Assembly (NCBI GenBank): GCA_002747735.1
Contig: PDQE01000069.1
Location: 1 to 15,211, forward strand
Length of the DNA: 15,211 nucleotides
Direction of reading: 5' to 3'
Origin: Flavobacteriales bacterium
GTDB lineage: Bacteria > Bacteroidota > Bacteroidia > Flavobacteriales > Flavobacteriaceae
The notes under the pieces: generated by a model
What the model saw: only the letters and a program-made list of their open reading frames with translations
What the model was told of the DNA's origin: nothing
Database searches by the model: none
Translations under genes and position numbers: made by a program
Shown: piece by piece, positions 6,694-13,414 of the stretch
Position numbering within the stretch: position 1 is the stretch's first letter
How the letters are laid out: the number at the start of each line of letters is the position of its first letter

Positions 6694-8094
6694 ATGTTTT
6701 CACAATTTAAAGAACATATATCAAAAAAATTTCCTCAATTGGCTAATGCCAAATTGCTTCTGGCCGTTTCCGGAGGGATAGACAGCGTAGTGTTAACGCA
6801 TTTGTTTCATAAACTGGATTACAATTTAGTAATTGCCCATTGTAATTTTGGCCTAAGGCCGGATGCCAACCAGGATAAGATATTTGTTGTTGCTATGGCC
6901 AACCGACTAAAGATTCCTGTTTACGTAAAAAAATTTAATACTAAAAAACTGGTATCAGAACAAGCGGTTTCCACCCAAATGATGGCAAGGGAAATGCGAT
7001 ATACTTGGTTTAATAAACTGGCCAATGATTATAAAATTGACTATATTTTAACTGCCCATCACGCTGATGATAATTTAGAAACCTTTCTTATAAATTTAAG
7101 CAGATCTACAGGATTAGACGGGCTATTGGGAATACCCGAGAAAAACGAAAATATTATCAGGCCATTGTTGCCATTTTCAAAAGAACAATTGAAAGATTAT
7201 GCCATAGACAACCATCTCACCTGGCGAGAAGACAGCACAAATGCAGAAACTAACTATGTAAGAAATAAAATCAGGCATAATGTAATACCTTCTTTAAAAG
7301 AGATAAATCCCAAATTTTTAAGCAGTTTCAACCAAACCACATCTCATCTCAAGGGCAGTAAAGAGTTAGTAGATTATGCCGTTAAAAATCTTAAAGGATT
7401 TTGCTGTACAGAAAAAGACGGCGTTTTAATTATAGATTTGGAAAAACTGGCTTCTATATCCTTTGCAGAGCCATTTTTGTACCAGCTTTTACGTCCGTTT
7501 AATTTTACCGCTTGGGAAGACATATACGCCTTGCCGATAGCCCAATCCGGAAAAATAGTTTACAGCAGTACTCACAGAATTATAAAAGACAGAAATTCTT
7601 TATTAGTTTCTCCAATATCTGATAAGAGCTCAGAAATCTACACCATTCCCGTACCGGGAACATACCACTTTGCGGGTTTGTCTATAGAAATAAATCATTT
7701 GCCCCAATCAAAACCACAGGAAAAAACTATAAACTCGCCCACCACTCTTTCAAAAAAGAGGCTTGGCTTTTCTGAGGCGAAAATTGAGGGAAGAATAACA
7801 GAAAAAACCAGAGAGAAAATTGATGCCTCAAAAATTACTTACCCACTCCACATCAGAAAATGGCAAAAAGGTGATTTTTTCTATCCGTTAGGTATGGGTG
7901 GTAAAAAAAAACTTAGTAAATACTTCAAAGACAGAAAGTTCTCATTAATTGAAAAAGAAAATACCTGGCTACTCTGCATGGGAAATGAGATAATTTGGGT
8001 AATTTCGCATCGGTTAGACAATAGATTTAAAGTAACAGAGCAAACCAAAGAGGCTTTGGAAATAACTGTTACAGCCAAAAAAAAGTCACCATGA
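6694..8094 (+). CDS. tilS: tRNA(Ile)-lysidine synthase TilS
   Basis: TilS ligates lysine to C34 of the CAU-anticodon tRNA-Ile in an ATP-dependent reaction in the cytoplasm. This switches the tRNA to reading AUA and to isoleucine charging, and is normally essential. The 466 residues begin with the N-type ATP-pyrophosphatase P-loop SGGIDS (26-31). AHCNFGLR (48-55) and AHHADDNLETFL (121-132) complete the catalytic domain. The C-terminal TilS domain is recognised by RKWQKGDFFYPLGMGGKKKLS near residues 387-407. A charged, low-complexity stretch of about 40 residues (337-377, from PQSKPQEK to REKID) precedes that domain and seems longer than in family members I recall, which are about 430-440 residues. 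Its DNA has a small hairpin (CTCTTT/AAAGAG, 7745-7760). The stop overlaps the next start (ATGA), so it is cotranscribed with the dioxygenase gene. Confidence 0.94.
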   Translation: MFSQFKEHISKKFPQLANAKLLLAVSGGIDSVVLTHLFHKLDYNLVIAHCNFGLRPDANQDKIFVVAMANRLKIPVYVKKFNTKKLVSEQAVSTQMMAREMRYTWFNKLANDYKIDYILTAHHADDNLETFLINLSRSTGLDGLLGIPEKNENIIRPLLPFSKEQLKDYAIDNHLTWREDSTNAETNYVRNKIRHNVIPSLKEINPKFLSSFNQTTSHLKGSKELVDYAVKNLKGFCCTEKDGVLIIDLEKLASISFAEPFLYQLLRPFNFTAWEDIYALPIAQSGKIVYSSTHRIIKDRNSLLVSPISDKSSEIYTIPVPGTYHFAGLSIEINHLPQSKPQEKTINSPTTLSKKRLGFSEAKIEGRITEKTREKIDASKITYPLHIRKWQKGDFFYPLGMGGKKKLSKYFKDRKFSLIEKENTWLLCMGNEIIWVISHRLDNRFKVTEQTKEALEITVTAKKKSP

Positions 8095-9035
8095 AGAAAA
8101 ATATAGCAGAACGTATCAATAAATTAGAACAGAAATTTAATGCCGTAGGACAAGATTTAGAAACACACTTAGACGGATTATTGGCGGCAAAACTCATTAC
8201 CTATTGGGATTATATAAATACGGATACATTGCTTAGCCTTCAGAAACAACGCACTAAGTATCCTGATGAAATGGTATTTATCATCTATCATCAGATTAAT
8301 GAACTGCTGTTTAAAATGATTTTATGGGAAATTCAACAAGTATCTTATAATGAAGAACTTACTACTGATTTTTTTGTGTCTCGCTTAATGCGAATAAGCC
8401 GGTATTTTGATATGCTCACCTCTTCTTTTAATATAATGGGTAATGGCATGGAAAAGGAGCAATACCTAAAGTTTAGAGACACACTTACACCGGCCAGTGG
8501 CTTTCAAAGTGCCCAATATCGGACAATAGAGTTCTGTACCACTGAACTGATTAATCTTATAGATTTCCGGTTTAGGGCAGATATAAACCGTAACACTTCT
8601 TTTGATTTTGCTTTTGAACATTTGTATTGGCAGGCAGCCGGCAAGGATTATAAAACCGGTGTAAAAACTTTTGTTTTAAAAGAATTTGAAAGGCGGTACA
8701 AAAAAGAATTTATAGAGATAATGAAAGAATATAATACCATTAATTTATGGAGTAAGTTTAAGAAACTGCCCGAAAAAGACAAAAAAAATACAGATTTAAG
8801 AAATGCCATGCGGCATTTGGACTATACCATTAATATAAAATGGGTTATGGCTCATTACAACACTGCAAAAAAATACATAGGTGATAGTGGCGAGGAAGCT
8901 ACCGGAGGCAGTGACTGGCAGCGATATATGCACCCAAAATACCAAAAACGCATCTTTTTTCCAGATTTATGGTCTAATGAAGAATTAAAGAACTGGGGCG
9001 TAACTAATTTAACTTCGTATAGAATTTTAACGTAA
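8091..9035 (+). CDS. tryptophan 2,3-dioxygenase family protein
   Basis: The heme enzyme family opens the indole ring of L-tryptophan to N-formylkynurenine, the first step of the kynurenine route to NAD or anthranilate. The 314 residues match the family throughout. DEMVFIIYHQINELLFK is at 59-75, where H67 matches the active-site histidine. FRDTLTPASGFQSAQYR is at 128-144, where R129 corresponds to the carboxylate-binding arginine and Y125 lies four residues before it. H255 in WVMAHYNTA is the expected proximal heme ligand, and ATGGSDWQRYMHPK is at 270-283. The canonical WRxxH around the heme histidine is WVMAH here, so this is a diverged subfamily whose substrate deserves checking. It starts at 8091 inside the tilS stop (ATGA overlap), and a lipoprotein gene follows after 36 bp. 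No other kynurenine-pathway gene is in the window. Confidence 0.88.
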   Translation: MKKNIAERINKLEQKFNAVGQDLETHLDGLLAAKLITYWDYINTDTLLSLQKQRTKYPDEMVFIIYHQINELLFKMILWEIQQVSYNEELTTDFFVSRLMRISRYFDMLTSSFNIMGNGMEKEQYLKFRDTLTPASGFQSAQYRTIEFCTTELINLIDFRFRADINRNTSFDFAFEHLYWQAAGKDYKTGVKTFVLKEFERRYKKEFIEIMKEYNTINLWSKFKKLPEKDKKNTDLRNAMRHLDYTINIKWVMAHYNTAKKYIGDSGEEATGGSDWQRYMHPKYQKRIFFPDLWSNEELKNWGVTNLTSYRILT

Positions 9036-9071
9036 ATTGCACGCTATAAATATCTCAATAAAAAAATAGAA

Positions 9072-9479
9072 ATGAAAAAATTATTATTAGTATTCGTGTT
9101 ATTCACATCAGTTATGGCGATTAGTTCTTGCGACAAAGATAACGATGCACCAAAAGAAGACCAACTGGTAGGAAAATGGGTAATTACCTCACAAAAACTA
9201 AATGGTAAAATTGTTGTGGATGAATGTTTAGAGCTAAAAACTATTACCGTAAAAACTGATAACACTGTATCACAAGAAATGTATAAAAAAAACGAAATGA
9301 ACAAATGCATTTTTGATAAAACCGAAAATGGTACATGGAAAAACAAGGGCAATAATGTATATAACATAAATGTGGGTGATTTAGACCTTGACTATACGGT
9401 TACATTCTCAGGCAACACGCTTACCGCAGTGGCTTCCAAAGAAGAATATAAGATTGAATTAAAGATGAAAAAAGCTTAG
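9072..9479 (+). CDS. small lipocalin-like lipoprotein
   Basis: This 135-residue protein has a lipoprotein signal peptide with lipobox ISSC and acylated cysteine C20. The cysteine is followed at once by DKDND; acidic residues next to the cysteine are typical of surface-exported lipoproteins in Bacteroidota. The mature part starts LVGKWVITSQKLNG and continues as alternating beta-strand-like segments ending YKIELKMKKA. This fits the lipocalin-like families common in this phylum (for example Lipocalin_5), which have no known enzymatic role. The ligand and function are unknown. It follows the dioxygenase gene by 36 bp and precedes a strong terminator, so it is probably the last gene of a tilS operon. 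The opposite-strand frame here is a shadow. Confidence 0.8.
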   Translation: MKKLLLVFVLFTSVMAISSCDKDNDAPKEDQLVGKWVITSQKLNGKIVVDECLELKTITVKTDNTVSQEMYKKNEMNKCIFDKTENGTWKNKGNNVYNINVGDLDLDYTVTFSGNTLTAVASKEEYKIELKMKKA

Positions 9480-9516
9480 TTTTACATCTCTTGATGCACC
9501 ATTTCCTAAAAAAAGT

Positions 9517-9559
9517 AAAACTCCTATTGAGATTACTTAATCAGGAGTTTTTTATTTTT
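9517..9559 (+). terminator. rho-independent terminator after the lipoprotein gene
   Basis: AAAACTCCT (9517-9525) pairs with AGGAGTTTT (9543-9551). The stem extends inward through ATTGAG (9526-9531) against CTTAAT (9536-9541), with one G-T pair and a bulged C at 9542. A T-rich tail follows to 9559. It closes the tilS, dioxygenase and lipoprotein transcription unit. The tail overlaps the -7 motif of the next gene. Confidence 0.88.
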
Positions 9560-9560
9560 G
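9553..9560 (+). promoter_or_regulatory. candidate -7 element for the DUF3108 gene
   Basis: TATTTTTG fits TAnnTTTG and lies 37 bp before the start codon at 9598, in the T-tail of the preceding terminator. A TTG at 9527-9529 gives a 23-nt spacer, longer than the usual 17-20, so the -33 part is doubtful. Confidence 0.4.
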
Positions 9561-9597
9561 GAACGGTAATTGCAAAATACTTACCAAAAGTATAAAT

Positions 9598-10374
9598 ATG
9601 ATAAAAAGATTAACGGTTTTTTTTCTTTTACTGGCCGGGCTAAATACCTTTTCACAGACTGTAAAGCCAGCCTTTAAAGATGGGGAATATCTAAAATACA
9701 GGATTAATTACAGCAACTTTTTTAATGCGGGTATGGCTACTTTAAAAGTAAACAAAACCAGCCATAATGGTAAAGAGGCCTATCATGTAAAAGGTTATGG
9801 AAAAACCACCGGCGTAATAAGTTGGTTTTTTCAGGTAAAAGACGACTACCAGACTTTTTTTTACAAGCGTTCGCAATTGCCCTACCGCTTTATAAGAAAA
9901 ATTAACGAAGGGGGTTATACAAAAAACCGGGAATTGTTTTTTAACCAAAATACTAATAAGGTTTTAGTAAAAGATTATAAAAAGAAAACGGCAACTACCT
10001 ATACTACACATCGCTATATTCAAGATATGCTGTCCACCTTGTATTATCTTAGAAATCAAAACCTAAGTAATTTATTTAGTGGCGATGAAATTTCATTGTC
10101 TATGTTTTTTGATGATAAAAACTATAAATTTAAACTGAAATATTTGGGTACGGAAATCATCAAAACTAAATTTGGCAAAGTAAAATGTTTAAAGTTTATG
10201 CCCATAGTACAAGCCGGCCGGGTTTTTAAAGAGCAGGAAAGCATAACCGCATGGGTAAGTGCAGATAAGAATAAAATTCCCCTTAGGATAAAAGCGGACT
10301 TGGCCGTAGGTTCTCTCAGAGCCGACTTAGATGTATACAAAGGTTTAGCTAATTCGTTTCCTATTATTTTTTAA
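9598..10374 (+). CDS. DUF3108 domain-containing secreted protein
   Basis: This 258-residue protein has a Sec signal peptide (about 1-20, ending near TFSQ), which places it in the periplasm or outer envelope. The mature part matches the DUF3108 pattern. DGEYLKYRINYS is at about 27-38, then AGMATLKV, an alternating beta-strand body with many aromatic residues, FGKVKCLKFMPIV at about 195-207, and ITAWVSADKNKIPLRIKA towards the end. The family is thought to be a beta-rich envelope protein, with no reaction established. The gene has a candidate -7 element after the preceding terminator and its own hairpin at the stop codon, so it may be monocistronic. Proximity to the M23 peptidase and dioxygenase genes resembles gene order in other flavobacteria, as I recall it. 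Confidence 0.86.
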   Translation: MIKRLTVFFLLLAGLNTFSQTVKPAFKDGEYLKYRINYSNFFNAGMATLKVNKTSHNGKEAYHVKGYGKTTGVISWFFQVKDDYQTFFYKRSQLPYRFIRKINEGGYTKNRELFFNQNTNKVLVKDYKKKTATTYTTHRYIQDMLSTLYYLRNQNLSNLFSGDEISLSMFFDDKNYKFKLKYLGTEIIKTKFGKVKCLKFMPIVQAGRVFKEQESITAWVSADKNKIPLRIKADLAVGSLRADLDVYKGLANSFPIIF

Positions 10375-10400
10375 CCCTATTTTTATAGGTTTAAATTTTT
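10371..10400 (+). terminator. weak intrinsic terminator at the DUF3108 stop codon
   Basis: TTAACCCTAT (10371-10380) pairs with ATAGGTTTAA (10385-10394) around TTTT with a single mismatch, followed by a short T-run (10396-10400). The left arm contains the TAA stop of the gene. The stem is A/T-rich, so efficiency is uncertain. The right arm also belongs to the start of repeat copy C. Confidence 0.55.
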
Positions 10401-10568
10401 CTTAAACAATTAACAATAGGCGAATTATAAAATTTGGTTATATGTAGCTACTGCACTCTCACATTAAAAGTTTTAAACATAACCTTTTGTGAAGAAATAC
10501 TAAAAATTTCATAAAATTTCTAATCAAAAATAAAGAAAGTCTTAACAATATTAATCGAATTCAGGTTT
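10389..10568. repeat. composite intergenic repeat, copy C (between the DUF3108 and M23 genes)
   Basis: The 311-bp gap contains the AT-rich module (about 10389-10500; core 10441-10480). It then has a module at 10503-10568 ending in GAATTC AGGTTTAT. The segment 10503-10539 (37 nt) is identical, inverted, to 11984-12020 in copy D. The core differs from copy A at nine of 40 positions, all nine being transitions. No coding potential is seen. Confidence 0.8.
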
Positions 10569-10659
10569 ATAGTAATTAGCTATCGCTTAATTTGTTGGCT
10601 GTAAAAAATTGATTGTCAGAATTTATTCTAATTTTAACGCTTTTTTTGTAGTAAAATCT

Positions 10660-10667
10660 TAGTTTTG
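10660..10667 (+). promoter_or_regulatory. candidate -7 element for the M23 peptidase gene
   Basis: TAGTTTTG fits TAnnTTTG and lies 18 bp before the ATG at 10686. A TTTG upstream (10645-10648) is too close (11-nt gap) to be a normal -33 box, so only the -7 half is supported. Confidence 0.4.
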
Positions 10668-10685
10668 TGGCGAAATTTTTAAATC

Positions 10686-11915
10686 ATGCTCAAAACCCAC
10701 ACTAAACTATCATTTTTTTTATTGTTCTTAGTTGTTTTATTGGCCTGTAATGTAGAAAAACCGGAGGAAGAATTTAAACCCGAAGAAGTTTCCATGCCTA
10801 AATTGGTAAAACGCTTTGGATATGTACTACAAGATTATACTGTAATAGAAGACACCATTAGGAATGGCGATAGTTTTGGAGAAATATTGCACAATAACAA
10901 AGTAGATTATTCTGAGGTTTACAATATAGTAGAAGCCGTAAAAGACACTTTTAATGTTGCCAAACTTATCACAGGAAAACCCTACGTAATACTGGCCAAA
11001 AAAGACACTACACAAAAAGCTCAGGTTTTTGTTTACCAACCTTCCTTAACAGAATATGTGGTTATAGATTTTAGAGACACCATTTCTTATAAATTTACCA
11101 AAAAAGAAGTTAAAACGGTAATTAAAACGGCTACAGGAAAAATTAAATCTTCGTTATCCGAAGCCATGGATGAAAAAGGGTTAGACTACGCTCTGGTAAA
11201 CGAAATGTCTGATATTTATGCCTGGACCGTGGACTTTTTTCACTTACAAAAAAAGGATAATTTTAAGGTTATCTACGAAGAAAAGTACGTAGACGATACC
11301 ATTTATGCCGGTTTAGGTAAAATAAAAGCCGCTTATTTTGAGCATAAAGGCGAGGCTTTTTACGCTTTTAATTATGTTAATGACTCCACCAAACAAATCC
11401 ATGATTATTACGATGAAAATGCCAATAGCCTCAGGAGGCAATTTCTAAAGGCTCCTCTGGATTTCGGCAGGGTTTCTTCCAGATATAATTTAAAACGGTA
11501 TATCAGTTACTACGGCAGGGTAAAACCACATAGAGGCACTGATTTTGCAGCCCCTATTGGTACTCCTATTATGAGTACCGCAAACGGAACTGTTATAGAA
11601 TCAGCGTATAGGGGCGGTAATGGTAATTACGTAAAAGTGCGTCACAATTCTGTCTATACTACGCAATACCTGCACATGAAAAAACGTGCAGTAAAAAAAG
11701 GAGATTACGTAAAACAAGGTGATGTGATTGGGTGGATAGGCATGACCGGAAATACCTCCGGCCCACATGTCTGTTACCGATTCTGGAAAAACGGAAAACA
11801 AGTGGATCCCTTTAAACAAAAACTACCCTCTGCAAAACCCATAAAAGCAGAATTAAAGGCAGATTATTTTGCTTATTTAAAGCCATTGAAAAGTCAGTTA
11901 GACAAATTAAAATAG
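10686..11915 (+). CDS. M23 family metallopeptidase lipoprotein (peptidoglycan endopeptidase-like)
   Basis: M23 (LytM) peptidases are zinc enzymes that cut peptide cross-links in murein, or act as activators of amidases when the active site is lost. The 409 residues begin with a lipoprotein signal ending LLAC (C21), followed by the acidic stretch NVEKPEEE. Residues about 45-120 resemble the OapA/LysM-like and Csd3-like domains that precede the catalytic domain in MepM-type enzymes (GDSFGEIL, GKPYVILAKK). The M23 domain spans about 260-390. HRGTD gives zinc ligands H282 and D286, H330 is in QYLHMKK, and SGPHVCYRFW has H361. The usual HxH is H361-V-C363 here, so the third zinc ligand is cysteine instead of histidine. 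I believe this also occurs in relatives, and Cys can bind zinc, so activity is possible but not assured. A -7 motif lies 18 bp upstream. Confidence 0.9.
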   Translation: MLKTHTKLSFFLLFLVVLLACNVEKPEEEFKPEEVSMPKLVKRFGYVLQDYTVIEDTIRNGDSFGEILHNNKVDYSEVYNIVEAVKDTFNVAKLITGKPYVILAKKDTTQKAQVFVYQPSLTEYVVIDFRDTISYKFTKKEVKTVIKTATGKIKSSLSEAMDEKGLDYALVNEMSDIYAWTVDFFHLQKKDNFKVIYEEKYVDDTIYAGLGKIKAAYFEHKGEAFYAFNYVNDSTKQIHDYYDENANSLRRQFLKAPLDFGRVSSRYNLKRYISYYGRVKPHRGTDFAAPIGTPIMSTANGTVIESAYRGGNGNYVKVRHNSVYTTQYLHMKKRAVKKGDYVKQGDVIGWIGMTGNTSGPHVCYRFWKNGKQVDPFKQKLPSAKPIKAELKADYFAYLKPLKSQLDKLK

Positions 11916-11949
11916 TAGCTAAATCAACTTTTTTTAAAGAAACTAACCT

Positions 11950-12162
11950 AATAACCTGAGTTAGATTAATATTGTGACCACAGCTTTCTTTATTTTTGAT
12001 TAGAAATTTTATGAAATTTTCGAGTAATATCGAGATATTACGAGGAGACTTCGGGAAATTTATGGCAAAAAGAAGAAAGTCTTAATAAGAAACGTATATA
12101 ATACCAAATCTAAAGTATTCTATACGTTCTGTGAAAACAAGATTAACCGAACTCAGGTTAAT
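11950..12162. repeat. 213-bp element with inverted ends, copy D (between the converging M23 and epimerase genes)
   Basis: Its ends are inverted: 11950-11971 (AATAACCTGAGTT...ATTAAT) and 12141-12162 agree at 18 of 22 positions when one is reversed. The left inner part 11984-12020 is an exact inverted copy of 10503-10539. GTAATATC and GATATTAC form a central 8-bp stem near 12024-12041. AACGTATATAATAC (12091-12104) pairs with GTATTCTATACGTT (12115-12128), one mismatch, loop of 10. The right end contains the epimerase stop codon. It has no open frame of note. It resembles a MITE-like or REP-like non-autonomous repeat, or an elaborate bidirectional terminator. No target-site duplication was identified. 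Confidence 0.7.
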
Positions 12163-13058
12163 AGATTGCATAGTGTAGGTTCTAATTGGGTAAATTTGAA
12201 TTTATAACCTGCATCTTTAATTTTTTCATTTTCTAAATATTGGCTCTCCAACACCACGGCAGCCATATCACCCAAAATTAGTTTTAACATAAATGAGGGT
12301 ATATTAGGCAACCACAACGGATTATTTAGTGTTTTGGCAATTTTTTTTGTTAGAACTGCATTGGTAACGGGCTCTGACGACACCGCATTGAAAACTCCCG
12401 GTAATTTTTCTTTTATAAGAAATAAATATAATCCTGCCATATCACTAAGGTGAATCCAAGATTGCCATTGTTTTCCGCTACCCAGAGCAGCCCCAACATA
12501 ATATTTTACGGGAAGCAGCATTTTTTGCAAAGCACCGGCCTCTTTGGATAATACTATCCCGGTTCTTACTTTGCCTACAGGAATACCCAAAAATTTTATC
12601 GTATCCGCCTCCGCTTCCCATGCAGTGACTACCTGCCCTAAAAAACTGTCACTTATTTTGTGGCTTTCTTCAGTATATCTTTCTGTAAAGGAAGATGGAT
12701 AAATTCCCAAAGCCGAAGCGGATACAAAGTATTCTACAGTATGTTTATTTTCTTTTAAAACTTTGTAAAGTGTTTTTATACTGTCTATCCGGCTGTTTAA
12801 AATAGCTTTTTTGTTACTTTGTGTCCAGCGTTGAGCAATAGTGGCTCCGGCTAAGTTTATAATTGCAGTTACCCCTTTAAGGCATAAAGCATCTATTTGA
12901 TGTTTCTTTGTATTCCAATAAAAGCCTTTTACTAGAGTTTCGCTTTGTATTTTTTCTTTTGATGTGGTTAAATAATGTACTGCAATGTTTTGTTGTTTGC
13001 ACAGTTTTACAATTTCTCTTCCTACTAGTCCGGTGGCACCGGTGATTAATACTTTCAT
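12153..13058 (-). CDS. TIGR01777 family epimerase (SDR superfamily, YfcH-like)
   Basis: This 301-residue protein is an extended short-chain dehydrogenase/reductase of the TIGR01777 group (E. coli YfcH relatives, sometimes called cell-division inhibitor SulA homologues, a doubtful label). The Rossmann nucleotide-binding motif GATGLVG is at 7-13. NLAGA is at 68-72, RWT at 78-80, SASALGIY at 113-120 near the catalytic region, WEAEA at 147-151 and VRTGIVLS at 164-171. The end (about 250-298) fits the DUF1731 domain. The substrate is unknown. The start is ATG at 13058. A 22-codon frame just upstream ends in TGA overlapping this ATG. The stop codon and last residue fall inside the inverted end of repeat D, so the present 3' end of the gene may have been set by the repeat. 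Confidence 0.9.
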   Translation of the reverse strand: MKVLITGATGLVGREIVKLCKQQNIAVHYLTTSKEKIQSETLVKGFYWNTKKHQIDALCLKGVTAIINLAGATIAQRWTQSNKKAILNSRIDSIKTLYKVLKENKHTVEYFVSASALGIYPSSFTERYTEESHKISDSFLGQVVTAWEAEADTIKFLGIPVGKVRTGIVLSKEAGALQKMLLPVKYYVGAALGSGKQWQSWIHLSDMAGLYLFLIKEKLPGVFNAVSSEPVTNAVLTKKIAKTLNNPLWLPNIPSFMLKLILGDMAAVVLESQYLENEKIKDAGYKFKFTQLEPTLCNLLT

Positions 13059-13174
13059 TTTTTAAAGTAAATTTGGCGAATTTTCGCAGATTTTTTAACC
13101 TTTTTGTTTAACACTGCTGTCATTTTATTTATAAACACACATCGCAGGCAAGGCACTAAATACAAATTACGGTA

Positions 13175-13333
13175 TCATTCTCCAAACAAACCACGCATCA
13201 AATCATCGGCGTTAAGCCAAAACAATACCACTAAAATCAAGATTATAAGTAATAATAGTAATTTAAATTTATTTGACTTTTTACGCGGTTTTATTCGTTT
13301 AAACTCTAACTGTTTTTTGTTTTTTTTCTCCAT
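13175..13333 (-). CDS. 52-residue single-span membrane protein, function unknown
   Basis: A short frame on the minus strand from ATG (13333) to TGA (13177-13175) encodes a highly organised 52-residue peptide. A strongly basic N-terminus (MEKKNKKQLEFKRIKPRKKS, 1-20) is followed by one hydrophobic helix (about 25-40, rich in Leu, Ile and Val, ending FW) and an acidic, amphipathic tail NADDLMRGLFGE. By the positive-inside rule the N-terminus is cytoplasmic. The start is preceded on its strand by an A/T-rich leader (AATTAAA next to ATG) typical of Bacteroidota. It is divergent from lepA and lies 116 bp upstream of the epimerase gene, with which it may be cotranscribed. I do not recognise a family. 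A 92-codon plus-strand frame opposite it (13104-13382) is judged a shadow. Confidence 0.65.
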   Translation of the reverse strand: MEKKNKKQLEFKRIKPRKKSNKFKLLLLLIILILVVLFWLNADDLMRGLFGE

Positions 13334-13366
13334 TTTAATTGTATTTATAGCAGCGGTAAAACAGAT

Positions 13367-13396
13367 TTTGTACCCTCGCTAAAATAAGTATCTTTG
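13367..13396 (+). promoter_or_regulatory. Bacteroidota-type sigma-A promoter of lepA
   Basis: TTTG (13367-13370) is the -33 box and TATCTTTG (13389-13396) a perfect TAnnTTTG -7 box, with an 18-nt spacer. The transcript would begin about 13402, giving a leader of roughly 13 nt before the ATG at 13415. This is the clearest promoter in the window. It also shows that the in-frame TTG at 13394 is part of the promoter and cannot be the translation start. Confidence 0.85.
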
Positions 13397-13414
13397 TGGA
13401 ATTATAGCAAGCAG

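Noticed and set aside
9044..9367. 107-codon minus-strand frame opposite the lipoprotein gene
   Set aside because: The plus strand has a proper lipoprotein signal and lipocalin-like body; the antisense frame runs through its signal-peptide region and is a shadow.
13104..13382. 92-codon plus-strand frame before lepA
   Set aside because: It starts at TTG, its hydrophobic tail is the antisense of a basic and A/T-rich region, it runs into the lepA promoter, and the opposite strand holds a better-organised 52-aa frame.
13394..13414. Upstream TTG start for lepA
   Set aside because: The TTG forms part of the -7 box TATCTTTG, so it would not be in the mRNA. ATG 13415 gives the standard N-terminus and length.
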